45,446 nucleotides of DNA from Methylococcales bacterium. Its GTDB lineage: Bacteria > Pseudomonadota > Gammaproteobacteria > Methylococcales > Methylomonadaceae. The stretch covers positions 1-45,446 of the forward strand of contig JAURYI010000030.1 in assembly GCA_030654015.1 (NCBI GenBank), read 5' to 3'. Shown piece by piece: positions 1 to 9,058 of the stretch (its first letter is position 1; each line of letters starts with the position of its first letter). The translations under genes were made by a program, and so were the position numbers. A model generated the notes under the pieces. The model worked only from the letters and a program-made list of their open reading frames with translations. It did not search any database and was not told where the DNA came from.

Positions 1-393
1 GACATCGTGCTGATACAAACAGCGCGACGACTGGAATCCTGTGTCCGCCATAATGATATTGTGAGTCGTTTAGGCGGCGATGAATTCCTCATCATTTTAT
101 TTAATTGCGACCCTATCAGCACAGGTTTCAGTATTGCCGAAGAAATCATCATCGCTATTAAAAAACCTGTTGTCATCAATGCAGACATAACGGTCAATAT
201 AGGTGTCAGCATCGGCATTGCCCTCTTTCCACTGCACGGAAGCAGTGTGGAAAGCCTGATAAAATCCGCTGATGAAGCTATGTATGAAGTCAAGCGTAAA
301 GGCAAAAACGGTTATGGCATCAAAAACAAAAACGGCATTATCTCCGTCAATCGTCCTGCTGAACATAAATACGCGCAAAACGTAAGACGTTAA
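1..393 (+). CDS. C-terminal part of a GGDEF-domain protein (probable diguanylate cyclase), 5' end outside window
   Basis: Reading frame is open from base 1 (Asp-Ile-Val-Leu...) to the stop at 391-393, so the gene starts upstream and only about 130 residues are seen. The segment carries an intact GGDEF active-site motif in RLGGDEFLIIL, with an RxxD (RHND) exactly five residues before it, the position of the c-di-GMP inhibitory I-site. The rest matches the second half of a GGDEF domain (SIGIALFP, then ADEAMYEVKRKGKNGY). Intact A- and I-sites suggest an active, product-inhibited diguanylate cyclase. No EAL domain follows, because the protein stops about 35 residues after the GGDEF fold. Sensor domains, if any, lie to the left. 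The GTG at 7 is inside the conserved fold and is not the start. The gene is convergent with ispB, 17 bp away. Confidence 0.9.
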   Translation, partial: DIVLIQTARRLESCVRHNDIVSRLGGDEFLIILFNCDPISTGFSIAEEIIIAIKKPVVINADITVNIGVSIGIALFPLHGSSVESLIKSADEAMYEVKRKGKNGYGIKNKNGIISVNRPAEHKYAQNVRR

Positions 394-410
394 GTCGATA
401 ACGGATCAGC

Positions 411-1403
411 TCAATAACTACGCTGTACCGAGAACTTCGCCAGCAATGTTAATGCCGTTTTATAATCTGAATCAGGCAATACGCCCAGCGCGTCTATGGC
501 TTTTTGTGCGGCATCTTCCGCACGTTGTTCCGTATAAGCAATCGCCTGAGTGCGTTTCACCACCGCATACACCTCATTAAACGCCTCACGCTTACCGTTT
601 CTAATCGCATCAACGATAATCGCCGCTTCCTCTGGCGTGCCGTTTTGGATCGCATAAATTAACGGCAACGTCGGCTTACCTTCCGCCAAATCATCCCCTA
701 AATTTTTGCCTAATTCTTCTTTAGTTGCCTTATAGTCCAGCGCGTCATCAATCAACTGAAACGCAACACCCAGTTGTTGACCATACTCTGCTAAATTTTC
801 CTCAACCTCAGCCGACGTATCGGCAAGCACTGCGCCTAAACGCGTCGCCGCACTGAATAAAATTGCCGTTTTACGCGCAATCACTTCCAGATATTTTGCC
901 TCAGTGGTTTCGGGATTATTGCAGTTTAATAATTGCAATACCTCACCTTCCGCAATCGCCGTCGTGGTTTTAGACAGAATTTCCATCACCCGCATATTGC
1001 CGGTGCGTACCATCATTTCAAACGCACTGGAATACAGATAATCACCCACCAATACGCTGGCGGCATTGCCCCACACCGCATTGGCGGATTCTTTGCCGCG
1101 TCTTAAATCAGACTCGTCCACCACATCATCATGCAACAACGTAGCAGTATGAATAAATTCAATCACTGCCGCTAAAATAAGATGATTATCATTGACCCCG
1201 CCTAATGCCTTGGCGGCCAACAACAACAACATAGGACGCAAGCGTTTACCGCCATTGCCAACAATATAATGCCCCATCTGGTTAATGAGAATTACGTCAG
1301 AACTCAGTTCATTAATAATGAGCTGATCGACCGCTTTAGCCTCGATTGCAGTTAAATTCTTAATTGAATCAAAATCAATCGGCGAAATATTTTGTGATGC
1401 CAT
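411..1403 (-). CDS. ispB: Octaprenyl/polyprenyl diphosphate synthase
   Basis: Trans-isoprenyl diphosphate synthase, 330 aa, which elongates farnesyl diphosphate with isopentenyl diphosphate to make the ubiquinone side chain. Both aspartate-rich motifs are intact: DDVVD at residues 92-96 within LLHDDVVDESDLRRG, and DDALD at 219-223 within FQLIDDALDY. The substrate-binding GGKRLRP (51-57) is also present. Length matches IspB (about 320 aa). Its placement divergent from rplU-rpmA-obgE is the usual gammaproteobacterial order and supports ispB over ispA, whose product is shorter. The product chain length (C40 versus other) cannot be read from the sequence. Confidence 0.95.
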   Translation of the reverse strand: MASQNISPIDFDSIKNLTAIEAKAVDQLIINELSSDVILINQMGHYIVGNGGKRLRPMLLLLAAKALGGVNDNHLILAAVIEFIHTATLLHDDVVDESDLRRGKESANAVWGNAASVLVGDYLYSSAFEMMVRTGNMRVMEILSKTTTAIAEGEVLQLLNCNNPETTEAKYLEVIARKTAILFSAATRLGAVLADTSAEVEENLAEYGQQLGVAFQLIDDALDYKATKEELGKNLGDDLAEGKPTLPLIYAIQNGTPEEAAIIVDAIRNGKREAFNEVYAVVKRTQAIAYTEQRAEDAAQKAIDALGVLPDSDYKTALTLLAKFSVQRSY

Positions 1404-1569
1404 TAGTGCGAGCTACATAGTTAAGTTGGGCGAATTTCACGTTAAAAACTGTGAAACACAAATTAATCTCCCCATTATAACGCAATGAAAAGCTAACTGA
1501 CCAATAAACTACAGTGGTGTCAATTCCTTTCTTGTGTTACTCTAATGAGGTGTGGTCGGTTGGTTTTTA

Positions 1570-1598
1570 TTGACGCGACTTTAGTTTAAAAATATAAT
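1570..1598 (+). promoter_or_regulatory. Sigma-70 promoter for rplU-rpmA
   Basis: TTGACG at 1570-1575 and TATAAT at 1593-1598 are separated by exactly 17 bp, a near-consensus housekeeping promoter. It lies 45 bp before the L21 start and fits the strong expression needed for ribosomal proteins. Confidence 0.8.
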
Positions 1599-1643
1599 TC
1601 TCTGTTCACTTTTAACAGATTATGCTTGATGGAGCTTGCGCCG

Positions 1644-1955
1644 ATGTATGCGGTAATTCAAACAGGTGGTAAACAGTACCGTGTGGAAGAAGGTACTTAT
1701 TTAAAAATAGAAAAACTGGAGCTAGGCACAGGCGACAGCATTGAATTTGATAAAGTGCTGATGATTGAATCAGACGGTAATGTTCAAGTCGGTCTTCCTT
1801 TTATCGAAGGCGGCAAAGTAACAGCGACTGTATTGTCTCAAGGCAGACACAAAAAAGTCAAAATCATAAAATTCAGAAGACGTAAGCACCACATGAAACA
1901 AATGGGTCATCGTCAATACTACACAGAAATCCAGATTACTGGCATTTCTGCATAA
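1644..1955 (+). CDS. rplU: 50S ribosomal protein L21
   Basis: Large-subunit ribosomal protein that binds 23S rRNA. The product starting [17 protein letters not shown] is 103 aa, the same length as E. coli L21. The C-terminal basic stretch [19 protein letters not shown] is the conserved RNA-binding signature. A longer frame can be opened from TTG 1626, but those extra residues are not part of the family, and a GGAG 10 bp upstream supports the ATG at 1644. rpmA follows after 14 bp. Confidence 0.96.
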   Translation: MYAVIQTGGKQYRVEEGTYLKIEKLELGTGDSIEFDKVLMIESDGNVQVGLPFIEGGKVTATVLSQGRHKKVKIIKFRRRKHHMKQMGHRQYYTEIQITGISA

Positions 1956-1969
1956 CGAGGAGTTAAGAA

Positions 1970-2227
1970 ATGGCTCATAAGAAAGCTGGCGGTAGTACGC
2001 GTAACGGACGCGACTCTAATGCCAAACGCCTAGGCGTTAAAAAATTCGGCGGCGAAAGTGTCTTAGCAGGCAACATCATCGTACGTCAACGTGGAACACA
2101 CTTTCACGCAGGTGTTAATGTCGGTATCGGCAAAGATCACACCTTGTTTGCAACCGCAGAAGGCAAAGTGGTATTTAAGGTTCAAGGACCTAACAACCGC
2201 AAATTTGTCAGCATCGTTGCAGCATAA
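1970..2227 (+). CDS. rpmA: 50S ribosomal protein L27
   Basis: 85 aa protein beginning [20 protein letters not shown], the canonical L27 N-terminus that reaches toward the peptidyl-transferase centre. There is no N-terminal cleavage extension of the Firmicutes type. It is preceded by a strong GAGGAG ribosome-binding site and cotranscribed with rplU. Confidence 0.97.
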   Translation: MAHKKAGGSTRNGRDSNAKRLGVKKFGGESVLAGNIIVRQRGTHFHAGVNVGIGKDHTLFATAEGKVVFKVQGPNNRKFVSIVAA

Positions 2228-2303
2228 AACTAAGCTGTAGCCTATAAGGCCGCAGCTTAAGTTATCAAAAAGCTCCTCCCCGTGTGGTTGGGGCTTTTTT
2301 TGT
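2228..2303 (+). terminator. Stem-loop plus intrinsic-terminator-like hairpin between rpmA and obgE
   Basis: Two structures lie in the 102-bp gap. AACTAAGCTG (2228-2237) pairs almost perfectly with CAGCTTAAGTT (2253-2263) around a GCC/GGC inner stem. Immediately after, AAAAAGC (2267-2273) pairs with GCTTTTTTT (2293-2301) around an imperfect C-rich/G-rich stem, ending in a run of seven T. The second resembles a rho-independent terminator, so obgE may be partly uncoupled from the ribosomal-protein messages. Strength is uncertain because the inner stem has mismatches. Confidence 0.5.
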
Positions 2304-2326
2304 TTTTATCGGTTAGATTTGAGTAA

Positions 2327-3388
<1,062 letters not shown>

Positions 3389-3397
3389 ATCCTGCAC

Positions 3398-3425
3398 TGC
3401 TCCAGCGTTGCGTGACGCTGGAGCA
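3398..3425. repeat. Perfect 11-bp stem-loop after obgE
   Basis: TGCTCCAGCGT (3398-3408) and ACGCTGGAGCA (3415-3425) are perfect inverted repeats around a 6-nt loop. No T-run follows on the plus strand. It marks the boundary between obgE and the AAA/DUF4276 cassette and could be a weak terminator, a processing site or an insertion scar. Confidence 0.75.
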
Positions 3426-3459
3426 ATCAACGATATAAAAGACACAACTTATTAAGATT

Positions 3460-4566
3460 ATGTCCACATTAAGCAAACTTACTATTAAAGGTTATAAATC
3501 AATTCAGAATTTAGAAAATTTTGAATTGAAGAATCTTAATATTTTATTGGGTGCAAATGGGGCAGGAAAAAGTAATTTTATTTCTGTGTTTAAATTACTT
3601 GCCAATATGTATGAGCAGAATTTGCAGTTACATATTCAAAAAAATGGTGGTGCAGACGCTTTACTATATTATGGTCGAAAGAAAACTAAAAAAATTAGCA
3701 TGGGATTTTACTTCGGCAAAAATGGTTATGAGTTTTCTTTAGTTCCAACAAAAGATAATAGGATTATTTTTGAAAAAGAAGAGCTTCGTTATTTAGGTGG
3801 TGATTATGCTCCTTATAGCGGAGAGCGTATGTACCCATCATCAACGGTCATTAAAAATGCACACGATGAAGCGATACTTAAAGATTACAGTCATAAGTAT
3901 GCTAGTTTTATAAGACCAGCCATTCAAAGTTGGCGTGTCTATCATTTCCACGATACCAGTGATACTGCCCAAGTTAAACAGCATCACTCTGTCACCGATA
4001 ATTTAAGACTCAAAACAGATGCTGCTAACTTAGCTGCATTTTTGTTTTTTTTAAATAAAAAACATCCAAATAATTATCAACAAATCATTAAAATGATTCG
4101 ATTAGTCGCGCCTTTTTTTCATGACTTTGTGAATCGAGAAAATGACGGCTATATTGAACTAGAATGGTTTGAAAATGGCAACTTAGATACACCTTTTAAG
4201 GCACACGTTCTATCCGATGGCACATTACGTTTTATGTGTTTAGCGACTTTATTATTACAGCCATTTCATTTAATGAGCGACACAATACTGATTGACGAAC
4301 CCGAATTAGGCTTGCATCCCTACGCCTTAGCTGTGTTAGCTGATTTAATAAAACGTGCCGCTGAGAAAAAACAATTAATTATTTCTACGCAGTCCGTTGA
4401 ATTAATCAATCATTTTTCGGCTAATGATATTATTGTCGTTGATAGAGTCAATGACGCATCAACCTTTAAGCGTCTTAGAGAATCAGAGTTAACGGATTGG
4501 TTAGAAGATTACACGCTCGGCGATTTGTGGAAACAAAATATTCTCGGCGGGAGACCGTCTCGATGA
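3460..4566 (+). CDS. AAA family ATPase (AAA_15/AAA_21, ABC/SMC-type), probable defence-module ATPase
   Basis: 368 aa ATPase of the RecF/SMC/ABC-like class seen in OLD, PARIS and related defence modules. Walker A GANGAGKS is at residues 31-38, after the typical beta strands (LTIKGYKSI, LNILLGANG). An ABC-signature-like SDGTLRF lies in the second half, then Walker B with catalytic Glu in TILIDEPELGLHP, and an H-loop-like region IISTQSVELINHF. There is no long coiled coil, so it is not a recombination SMC/RecF. The stop overlaps the next start (ATGA), implying translational coupling to the DUF4276 gene. By eye the DNA is more A/T-rich than obgE and proB on either side, consistent with horizontal acquisition. 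The defence role is inferred from architecture and pairing only. Confidence 0.85.
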   Translation: MSTLSKLTIKGYKSIQNLENFELKNLNILLGANGAGKSNFISVFKLLANMYEQNLQLHIQKNGGADALLYYGRKKTKKISMGFYFGKNGYEFSLVPTKDNRIIFEKEELRYLGGDYAPYSGERMYPSSTVIKNAHDEAILKDYSHKYASFIRPAIQSWRVYHFHDTSDTAQVKQHHSVTDNLRLKTDAANLAAFLFFLNKKHPNNYQQIIKMIRLVAPFFHDFVNRENDGYIELEWFENGNLDTPFKAHVLSDGTLRFMCLATLLLQPFHLMSDTILIDEPELGLHPYALAVLADLIKRAAEKKQLIISTQSVELINHFSANDIIVVDRVNDASTFKRLRESELTDWLEDYTLGDLWKQNILGGRPSR

Positions 4567-5246
4567 TACGCGGTTATGTGGTGTGTGAAGGACAAACTGA
4601 AGAAACTTTTATTCGTGATGTAATTGCGCCTATTCTGGCTAATCAGCAAATTTATTTAACAGCCCGATTAATTCCAACATCTAAAAATAATAAGGGCGGT
4701 GCATTAACTTATGAAAGAGTTAAACGATTTATTATTAACTCTCTTAAAGAAGACGACGTATTTATCACTACATTTTTTGATTTGTATGCCTTAGATAATA
4801 CATTCCCTAATTTCTCAGCAAGCAAACAGCAAACCGATATTTATAAAAAAGTCGCTTCTTTTGAACAGGCTTTTAAAGATGATATTGTTAAAGAAAATTC
4901 GTCATTCGCACCCCATTTTTTCCCTTATATTCAGCCTTATGAATTTGAAGGCTTATTATTTACTGATATTGCCAAACTCACTGAAATTGAAACCACTTGG
5001 GCAACAGCAACCAATAACTTGCAAGTGATGCGTGATAACGCAGAAACACCTGAACATATTAACAATGGTTATGAAACCAAACCTTCGGCACGATTAGAAA
5101 AGTGTTTAACTAATCCAAAGTATCGCAAAACATTACACGGCACATTAGCCATTGAAGCGATTGGTATTGATAAGTTACTCGCAGAATGTCGGCACTTTGC
5201 CGAATGGTATAATCAATTGCTAGCATTACCACCTGTTCAATCCTAA
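4563..5246 (+). CDS. DUF4276 family protein (TOPRIM-like), partner of the AAA ATPase
   Basis: 227 aa, starting at the ATG that overlaps the ATPase stop by 4 bp; an in-frame extension back to 4497 lies wholly inside the ATPase gene and is not used. The N-terminus YVVCEGQTEETFIRDVI has the conserved Glu of a TOPRIM-like first motif. FFDLYAL supplies an acidic second motif, and YEFEGLLFTD and IEAIGIDKLLAEC are recognisable DUF4276 blocks. DUF4276 is reported alongside AAA ATPases in putative anti-phage or conflict systems, compare AriA-AriB of PARIS. A nuclease or nucleic-acid-processing effector controlled by the ATPase is a reasonable inference. No signal peptide or membrane segment is present. 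Confidence 0.75.
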   Translation: MIRGYVVCEGQTEETFIRDVIAPILANQQIYLTARLIPTSKNNKGGALTYERVKRFIINSLKEDDVFITTFFDLYALDNTFPNFSASKQQTDIYKKVASFEQAFKDDIVKENSSFAPHFFPYIQPYEFEGLLFTDIAKLTEIETTWATATNNLQVMRDNAETPEHINNGYETKPSARLEKCLTNPKYRKTLHGTLAIEAIGIDKLLAECRHFAEWYNQLLALPPVQS

Positions 5247-5296
5247 TTGAACCCTTCCACTACCCAACTGACAATAAAAACCGAGAATACAAATCC

Positions 5297-6418
5297 GTGA
5301 GTAGAACAAATTTTCATAGCGTTAAACGTGTGGTCGTTAAAATTGGCAGCTCCTTATTGACAAAGGGCGGTAAGGGCTTGGATAAAACGGCGATTGCTGA
5401 ATGGGTTCGGCAAATGTCGGTGTTAAAGCACCAAGACATTGATGTCATTTTGGTATCTTCGGGTGCGGTTGCCGAAGGCGTTGCGCGTTTGGGCTTGAAA
5501 TCACGCCCAACGACACTACATGAATTACAGGCGACTGCCGCTGTCGGGCAAATGGGTTTGGTGCGGGTGTTTGATGATAATTTTCAGCAACATAAGCTTC
5601 ATGCCGCGCAGGTGCTATTAACGCATGATGATTTATCGGATAGGCAACGGTATTTGAATGCGCGTAGTACATTGCTCACGTTGTTGAAATTCGGTGCCGT
5701 GCCTGTGATTAATGAAAATGACACGGTGGCGACGGAAGAGATTCGTTTTGGTGATAATGACACGCTCGCCGCGCTGGTTGCTAATCTGGTGGAAGCGGAT
5801 TTGTTGATTATTTTGACCGACCAAAAAGGTTTATACACAGGCGATCCCAGCGTGTATCCCGATGCCACGCTTATTTCTGAAATCAGCGTCAATGATGAAC
5901 GTTTGAACAGTATGGCGGGTGATAGTCGTAGCGGTTTGGGACGTGGAGGGATGTCTACTAAAGTACGCGCGGCTCGCTTGGCGGCGCGTTCGGGTGCGGC
6001 AACTATTGTGGTGGCAGGGGTGGCAGAACAGGTGATTACCGAGGTGATTGCTGGAGCCGATATTGGTACGCATTTCTTGCCTGACGTAGAGCCGTTGGTC
6101 GCCAGAAAACGCTGGTTGGCGGGGCAGTTGCAGGTAAAAGGGCAGTTGTTACTGGATGCAGGTGCAGTGAATGTATTAAAAAATCAGGGTAAAAGTTTGC
6201 TTGCCGTTGGCGTTAAATCAGTGTCAGGTTCGTTTGCACGCGGCGAACTGGTATCGTGTGTTGATGATGCTGGCGTGGAAATAGCGCGTGGGTTGATTAA
6301 TTATAACCACACCGATAGCCGTTTGATTGCAGGCAAAAGCAGTACCGAATTTGAACACATCCTCGGTTATGCGGATGATTTGGAATTGATACACCGTGAT
6401 AATATGGTGGTGGTGTAA
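5297..6418 (+). CDS. proB: Glutamate 5-kinase with C-terminal PUA domain
   Basis: First enzyme of proline synthesis, phosphorylating glutamate with ATP to gamma-glutamyl phosphate. The 373-aa product has an amino-acid-kinase domain (VVVKIGSSLL near the N-terminus, VSSGAVAEG, NENDTVATEEIRFGDND, LTDQKGLYTGDP, GRGGMSTKVRAAR) and a C-terminal PUA domain (about residues 280-360). The length matches the full two-domain form. The start is a GTG at 5297 with only a weak GAG upstream. In related genomes proB often follows obgE directly; here the AAA/DUF4276 pair intervenes. No proA follows. Confidence 0.95.
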   Translation: MSRTNFHSVKRVVVKIGSSLLTKGGKGLDKTAIAEWVRQMSVLKHQDIDVILVSSGAVAEGVARLGLKSRPTTLHELQATAAVGQMGLVRVFDDNFQQHKLHAAQVLLTHDDLSDRQRYLNARSTLLTLLKFGAVPVINENDTVATEEIRFGDNDTLAALVANLVEADLLIILTDQKGLYTGDPSVYPDATLISEISVNDERLNSMAGDSRSGLGRGGMSTKVRAARLAARSGAATIVVAGVAEQVITEVIAGADIGTHFLPDVEPLVARKRWLAGQLQVKGQLLLDAGAVNVLKNQGKSLLAVGVKSVSGSFARGELVSCVDDAGVEIARGLINYNHTDSRLIAGKSSTEFEHILGYADDLELIHRDNMVVV

Positions 6419-6477
6419 CCTTTTTTCTTGTTCCCACGCGCAGCGTCACAACTCACAGTTAAGGATTTTTACAGAAT

Positions 6478-6526
6478 TGTGGGAGTGGCTTTAGCCACGA
6501 TTATCGTGGCTAAGGCCACTCCCACA
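6478..6526. repeat. REP-like palindromic element (23-bp arms)
   Basis: A 49-bp near-perfect palindrome: TGTGGGAGTGGCTTTAGC... in the left arm (6478-6500), a 3-nt centre TTA, and the complementary right arm (6504-6526) with a single T/C difference that leaves a G-U pair. The TGTGGGAG-led arm resembles the REP palindromes of pseudomonads that are mobilised by RAYT transposases. It lies between proB and the multicopper oxidase gene and may act as terminator and mRNA stabiliser for proB. Confidence 0.75.
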
Positions 6527-6600
6527 GCAGTCTAGGTTTCGCTGACTTAATGGCAGTGATGCAGCGCGTAGGAACAAGTAACTTTAAACTTTAAACAATC

Positions 6601-8268
6601 ATGCCTAAAAAATATTCCATCTTGCTCCTTCTGATATTGATTGCATCGCTTATAACAGCGGTGATTTTTCTTGTCCCCAGTGCCAACGAAAAAGCAGAAA
6701 TCGCCCCCCCTGCTACCGTGTACAGTCGTAGCGAAGAAACCAGCAGTGTTGAAAAACCCTGCTTGAATGAACATCCCGAATGGCGAGCGGCGCAAGAAAT
6801 TGAAGGGGTAAACATTGCAGCCTCTAGTTTGTGTGAACCTGATAATCCTTACGATGTCGCGGTAGCCGTCAAAGGCACTAATAATGTGTCGATGATGACC
6901 TTGATGCAGACTCATTTTGCGCAAGACGCACTGATAATGGGCAAAGACCTTGATGGTGACGGTGATCCTGATGAGATTTATATTAAGCTGGAAGTCGTTG
7001 AGCTGAATGGCGCAACGCCTGACGGCAATTATTTAATCAATACTTACGATGTCGCCCCCGGCATTCAACCTGCAATGTGGGTGTTCGCGCCTAAATCCAG
7101 CGGCATGGCGTTAAAAAACTTTAATTCCAGAGTGGCAAATCCCTTGTTGCGTGCGCCCTCCCCTGTGATTCGTGTCGAACAAGGCGATAAGGTTTATATC
7201 ACGCTGGAAAATACCCATTATCTGCCGCATACCATTCATTTGCACGGTGTCGATCATCCGTGGATGAATTCTGCTGGGCATGATAATGACGGCATGGAAG
7301 AACACGCGGTATTCCCCGGTAAACAACATACTTACGAAATTCAGCCGCGCCACACAGGAACGATGCTGTATCACTGTCACGTCCAAACCGCGCAGCACAT
7401 GGGCTTGGGCATGGGCGGGATGTTTATTATCGAAGAAAATAAACCCAATAACTGGGTGCAGACTTTTAATATCGGTGCGGGGCAAGTGCGGCATCCTGCG
7501 GTGGGCGTGAAAGAACAACACTACGACCAAGAATATGATTTACAGTATCAATCGGTGGATAAAAAACTGGCGGGTATTGTGCAGGGCGCGATTGATCCAC
7601 GCCTGATTGCTGAGCGCATGACGCGCCACTACAATATGACCGAATCGTTTGAAAATTACTTTTTGCTCAACGGGCATTCGTTTCCTTATACCCTCCGTGA
7701 TGCGTCGATTATTGCCGATGAAAATGAAACGATAAAACTGCACGTTGCCAATTTACAACGCTCGGCGGTAGCAATTCATACGCATGGACATAAAGCGACC
7801 GCCATTGCTTATGATGGCGTAGAAGCACCCGCTGGCTTACAAATGACGCGCGATGTGTTTGATATAGCTCCTGCGCAACGCATAGATTTGGCACTGAAAA
7901 CTATCAACGATGGGTTACACAGTTACGGTGCGGGGGCGTGGATGTTTCATGACCACGTTCCGACGGGCGCAACTACAGACGGCATGGAACCAGGTGGAAA
8001 TATCGCGCTAATTCTCTATAAAGCCTTGACCGATGAACAGGGAATGCCGAAAGGACATTCAGAAATGCTCGATCAGGTGTTCAGTAAAGATTATTACGCT
8101 AAAAAACAGGCAGTGTGGGAGAGTAATAAAGAATTCGCACCGCTACTGGGTGACGCGGGTTTACTCACGCCGAATTATGTACGCATTATCGGTTTCGGCT
8201 TGGCGGTGGGGCTGTTGATTGGCTTGCTGTTGGTTGTGTTACGTCTGCTTAAACGGAAATCCTCATGA
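6601..8268 (+). CDS. Membrane-anchored two-domain multicopper oxidase
   Basis: 555 aa with an N-terminal hydrophobic segment (about 5-25) and a C-terminal transmembrane helix (about 527-549), so the catalytic part should face the periplasm. Four His-X-His pairs typical of a trinuclear copper centre are present: HLH 213-215, HCH 258-260, HTH 393-395 and HDH 450-452. The type 1 copper ligands (Cys259, His266, Met271 in HCHVQTAQHMGLGM) are in the first cupredoxin domain, while the second has HDH with no Cys. This fits the 'type C' two-domain pattern rather than a three-domain CopA/laccase. An unusual acidic loop DLDGDGDPDE (116-125) looks like an EF-hand-type Ca site. The substrate is unknown (cuprous ion, phenols or a respiratory partner). 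The stop overlaps the cupredoxin gene by 4 bp. Confidence 0.85.
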   Translation: MPKKYSILLLLILIASLITAVIFLVPSANEKAEIAPPATVYSRSEETSSVEKPCLNEHPEWRAAQEIEGVNIAASSLCEPDNPYDVAVAVKGTNNVSMMTLMQTHFAQDALIMGKDLDGDGDPDEIYIKLEVVELNGATPDGNYLINTYDVAPGIQPAMWVFAPKSSGMALKNFNSRVANPLLRAPSPVIRVEQGDKVYITLENTHYLPHTIHLHGVDHPWMNSAGHDNDGMEEHAVFPGKQHTYEIQPRHTGTMLYHCHVQTAQHMGLGMGGMFIIEENKPNNWVQTFNIGAGQVRHPAVGVKEQHYDQEYDLQYQSVDKKLAGIVQGAIDPRLIAERMTRHYNMTESFENYFLLNGHSFPYTLRDASIIADENETIKLHVANLQRSAVAIHTHGHKATAIAYDGVEAPAGLQMTRDVFDIAPAQRIDLALKTINDGLHSYGAGAWMFHDHVPTGATTDGMEPGGNIALILYKALTDEQGMPKGHSEMLDQVFSKDYYAKKQAVWESNKEFAPLLGDAGLLTPNYVRIIGFGLAVGLLIGLLLVVLRLLKRKSS

Positions 8269-8969
8269 AGCTAAAAACCATTGTTCTGCTCAGTTTATCA
8301 CTACTCAGCCCTGCTCATGCCGCTATGAATCATAGCCGCATGATGATGGATGACAAGATGATGATTATGAATGCCAATCCTGACAAATTGCCGCAAGATT
8401 GCCCGAAAATCTCTGAAAATGTCGATATAACCATTCGTGCAGGGCATAAACACGCGCTGAAATTCGCGGGCAAAATGTTTGCTTTTGACCAGCAGGAATG
8501 GAACGTAAAGCCGTGTGCCAAAATTAATATCACTTTTATCAATGATGACCAAATCCGTCATCAGCTGATGGTGCATGGTTTACCCGGCTATTTATACCCC
8601 GATGGTATGGTGCATTTGGAATTGTACGGCGAGGGGCAGTTGCAAGCGTCGTTTATTGTTCCCAGCCAGAAAAAAACTTATCTGGTGCATTGTGAACTGC
8701 CGCAACACGCTGAAAAAGGCATGAAAGCGCAGTTGAAAGTCGATGGCGGTGATGGAGATTTACCGAGTATTCCAGGTATCAGTGCACCTGTGAATGCCGA
8801 TAGTTATAGTGTTGAGTGGACTATGAACACTTGGATAACATTGGCAATATGTATTGTGTTTGGCTTCGCGTTGCCGCTGGTTATTATTATGAATGCGGCG
8901 AGTGCCAAGGCATTGGTGGTGTCGTTGTGGATGTCGTTAAAAACACGCTGGAAAGCCAAACATCACTGA
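8265..8969 (+). CDS. Membrane-anchored cupredoxin, partner of the multicopper oxidase
   Basis: 234 aa with a Sec signal peptide (MKLKTIVLLSLSLLSPAHAA), a short Met/His-rich segment (about 21-35: MNHSRMMMDDKMMIM) that could bind copper, a cupredoxin domain and a C-terminal transmembrane helix (about 190-212). Probable type 1 copper ligands are His99 (IRHQLMVHG) and Cys143, His148 and Met153 (HCELPQHAEKGM). It therefore looks like a tethered blue-copper electron carrier. Start ATG overlaps the oxidase stop (ATGA), so the two are translationally coupled and probably exchange electrons or copper. A function in copper handling is inferred, not shown. Confidence 0.8.
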   Translation: MKLKTIVLLSLSLLSPAHAAMNHSRMMMDDKMMIMNANPDKLPQDCPKISENVDITIRAGHKHALKFAGKMFAFDQQEWNVKPCAKINITFINDDQIRHQLMVHGLPGYLYPDGMVHLELYGEGQLQASFIVPSQKKTYLVHCELPQHAEKGMKAQLKVDGGDGDLPSIPGISAPVNADSYSVEWTMNTWITLAICIVFGFALPLVIIMNAASAKALVVSLWMSLKTRWKAKHH

Positions 8970-8974
8970 TTTTA

Positions 8975-9051
8975 TCCACGAAAAGCACGAAAGACACGAA
9001 AATTTACCCCACCCATTGCTAGTTTTTCGTGCTTTTTGTGTCTTTCGTGGA
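8975..9051. repeat. Large inverted repeat of CACGAAA-type motifs between convergent genes
   Basis: The left arm (8975-9002) starts TCCACGAAAAGCACGAAAG and the right arm (9023-9051) ends TGTCTTTCGTGGA. Each arm is built from CACGAAA units, and they are complementary with small offsets around a 20-nt spacer. It fills the gap between the cupredoxin gene and the convergent kup gene, with A-runs and T-runs on both strands, so it probably acts as a bidirectional terminator. The motif style is that of a dispersed intergenic repeat. Confidence 0.7.
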
Positions 9052-9058
9052 CAATGCT

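Noticed and set aside
7111-7530. 139-codon open frame antisense to the multicopper oxidase
   Set aside because: Covers the conserved copper motifs of the real gene on the other strand; no ribosome-binding site or recognisable domain.
6601-8268. Copper nitrite reductase
   Set aside because: Four HxH pairs including HCH next to the type 1 Cys indicate a trinuclear centre, which nitrite reductases lack.
8975-9051. CRISPR-like repeats
   Set aside because: Repeat units are 7-10 bp, inverted rather than direct, and there are no spacers or cas genes in the window.
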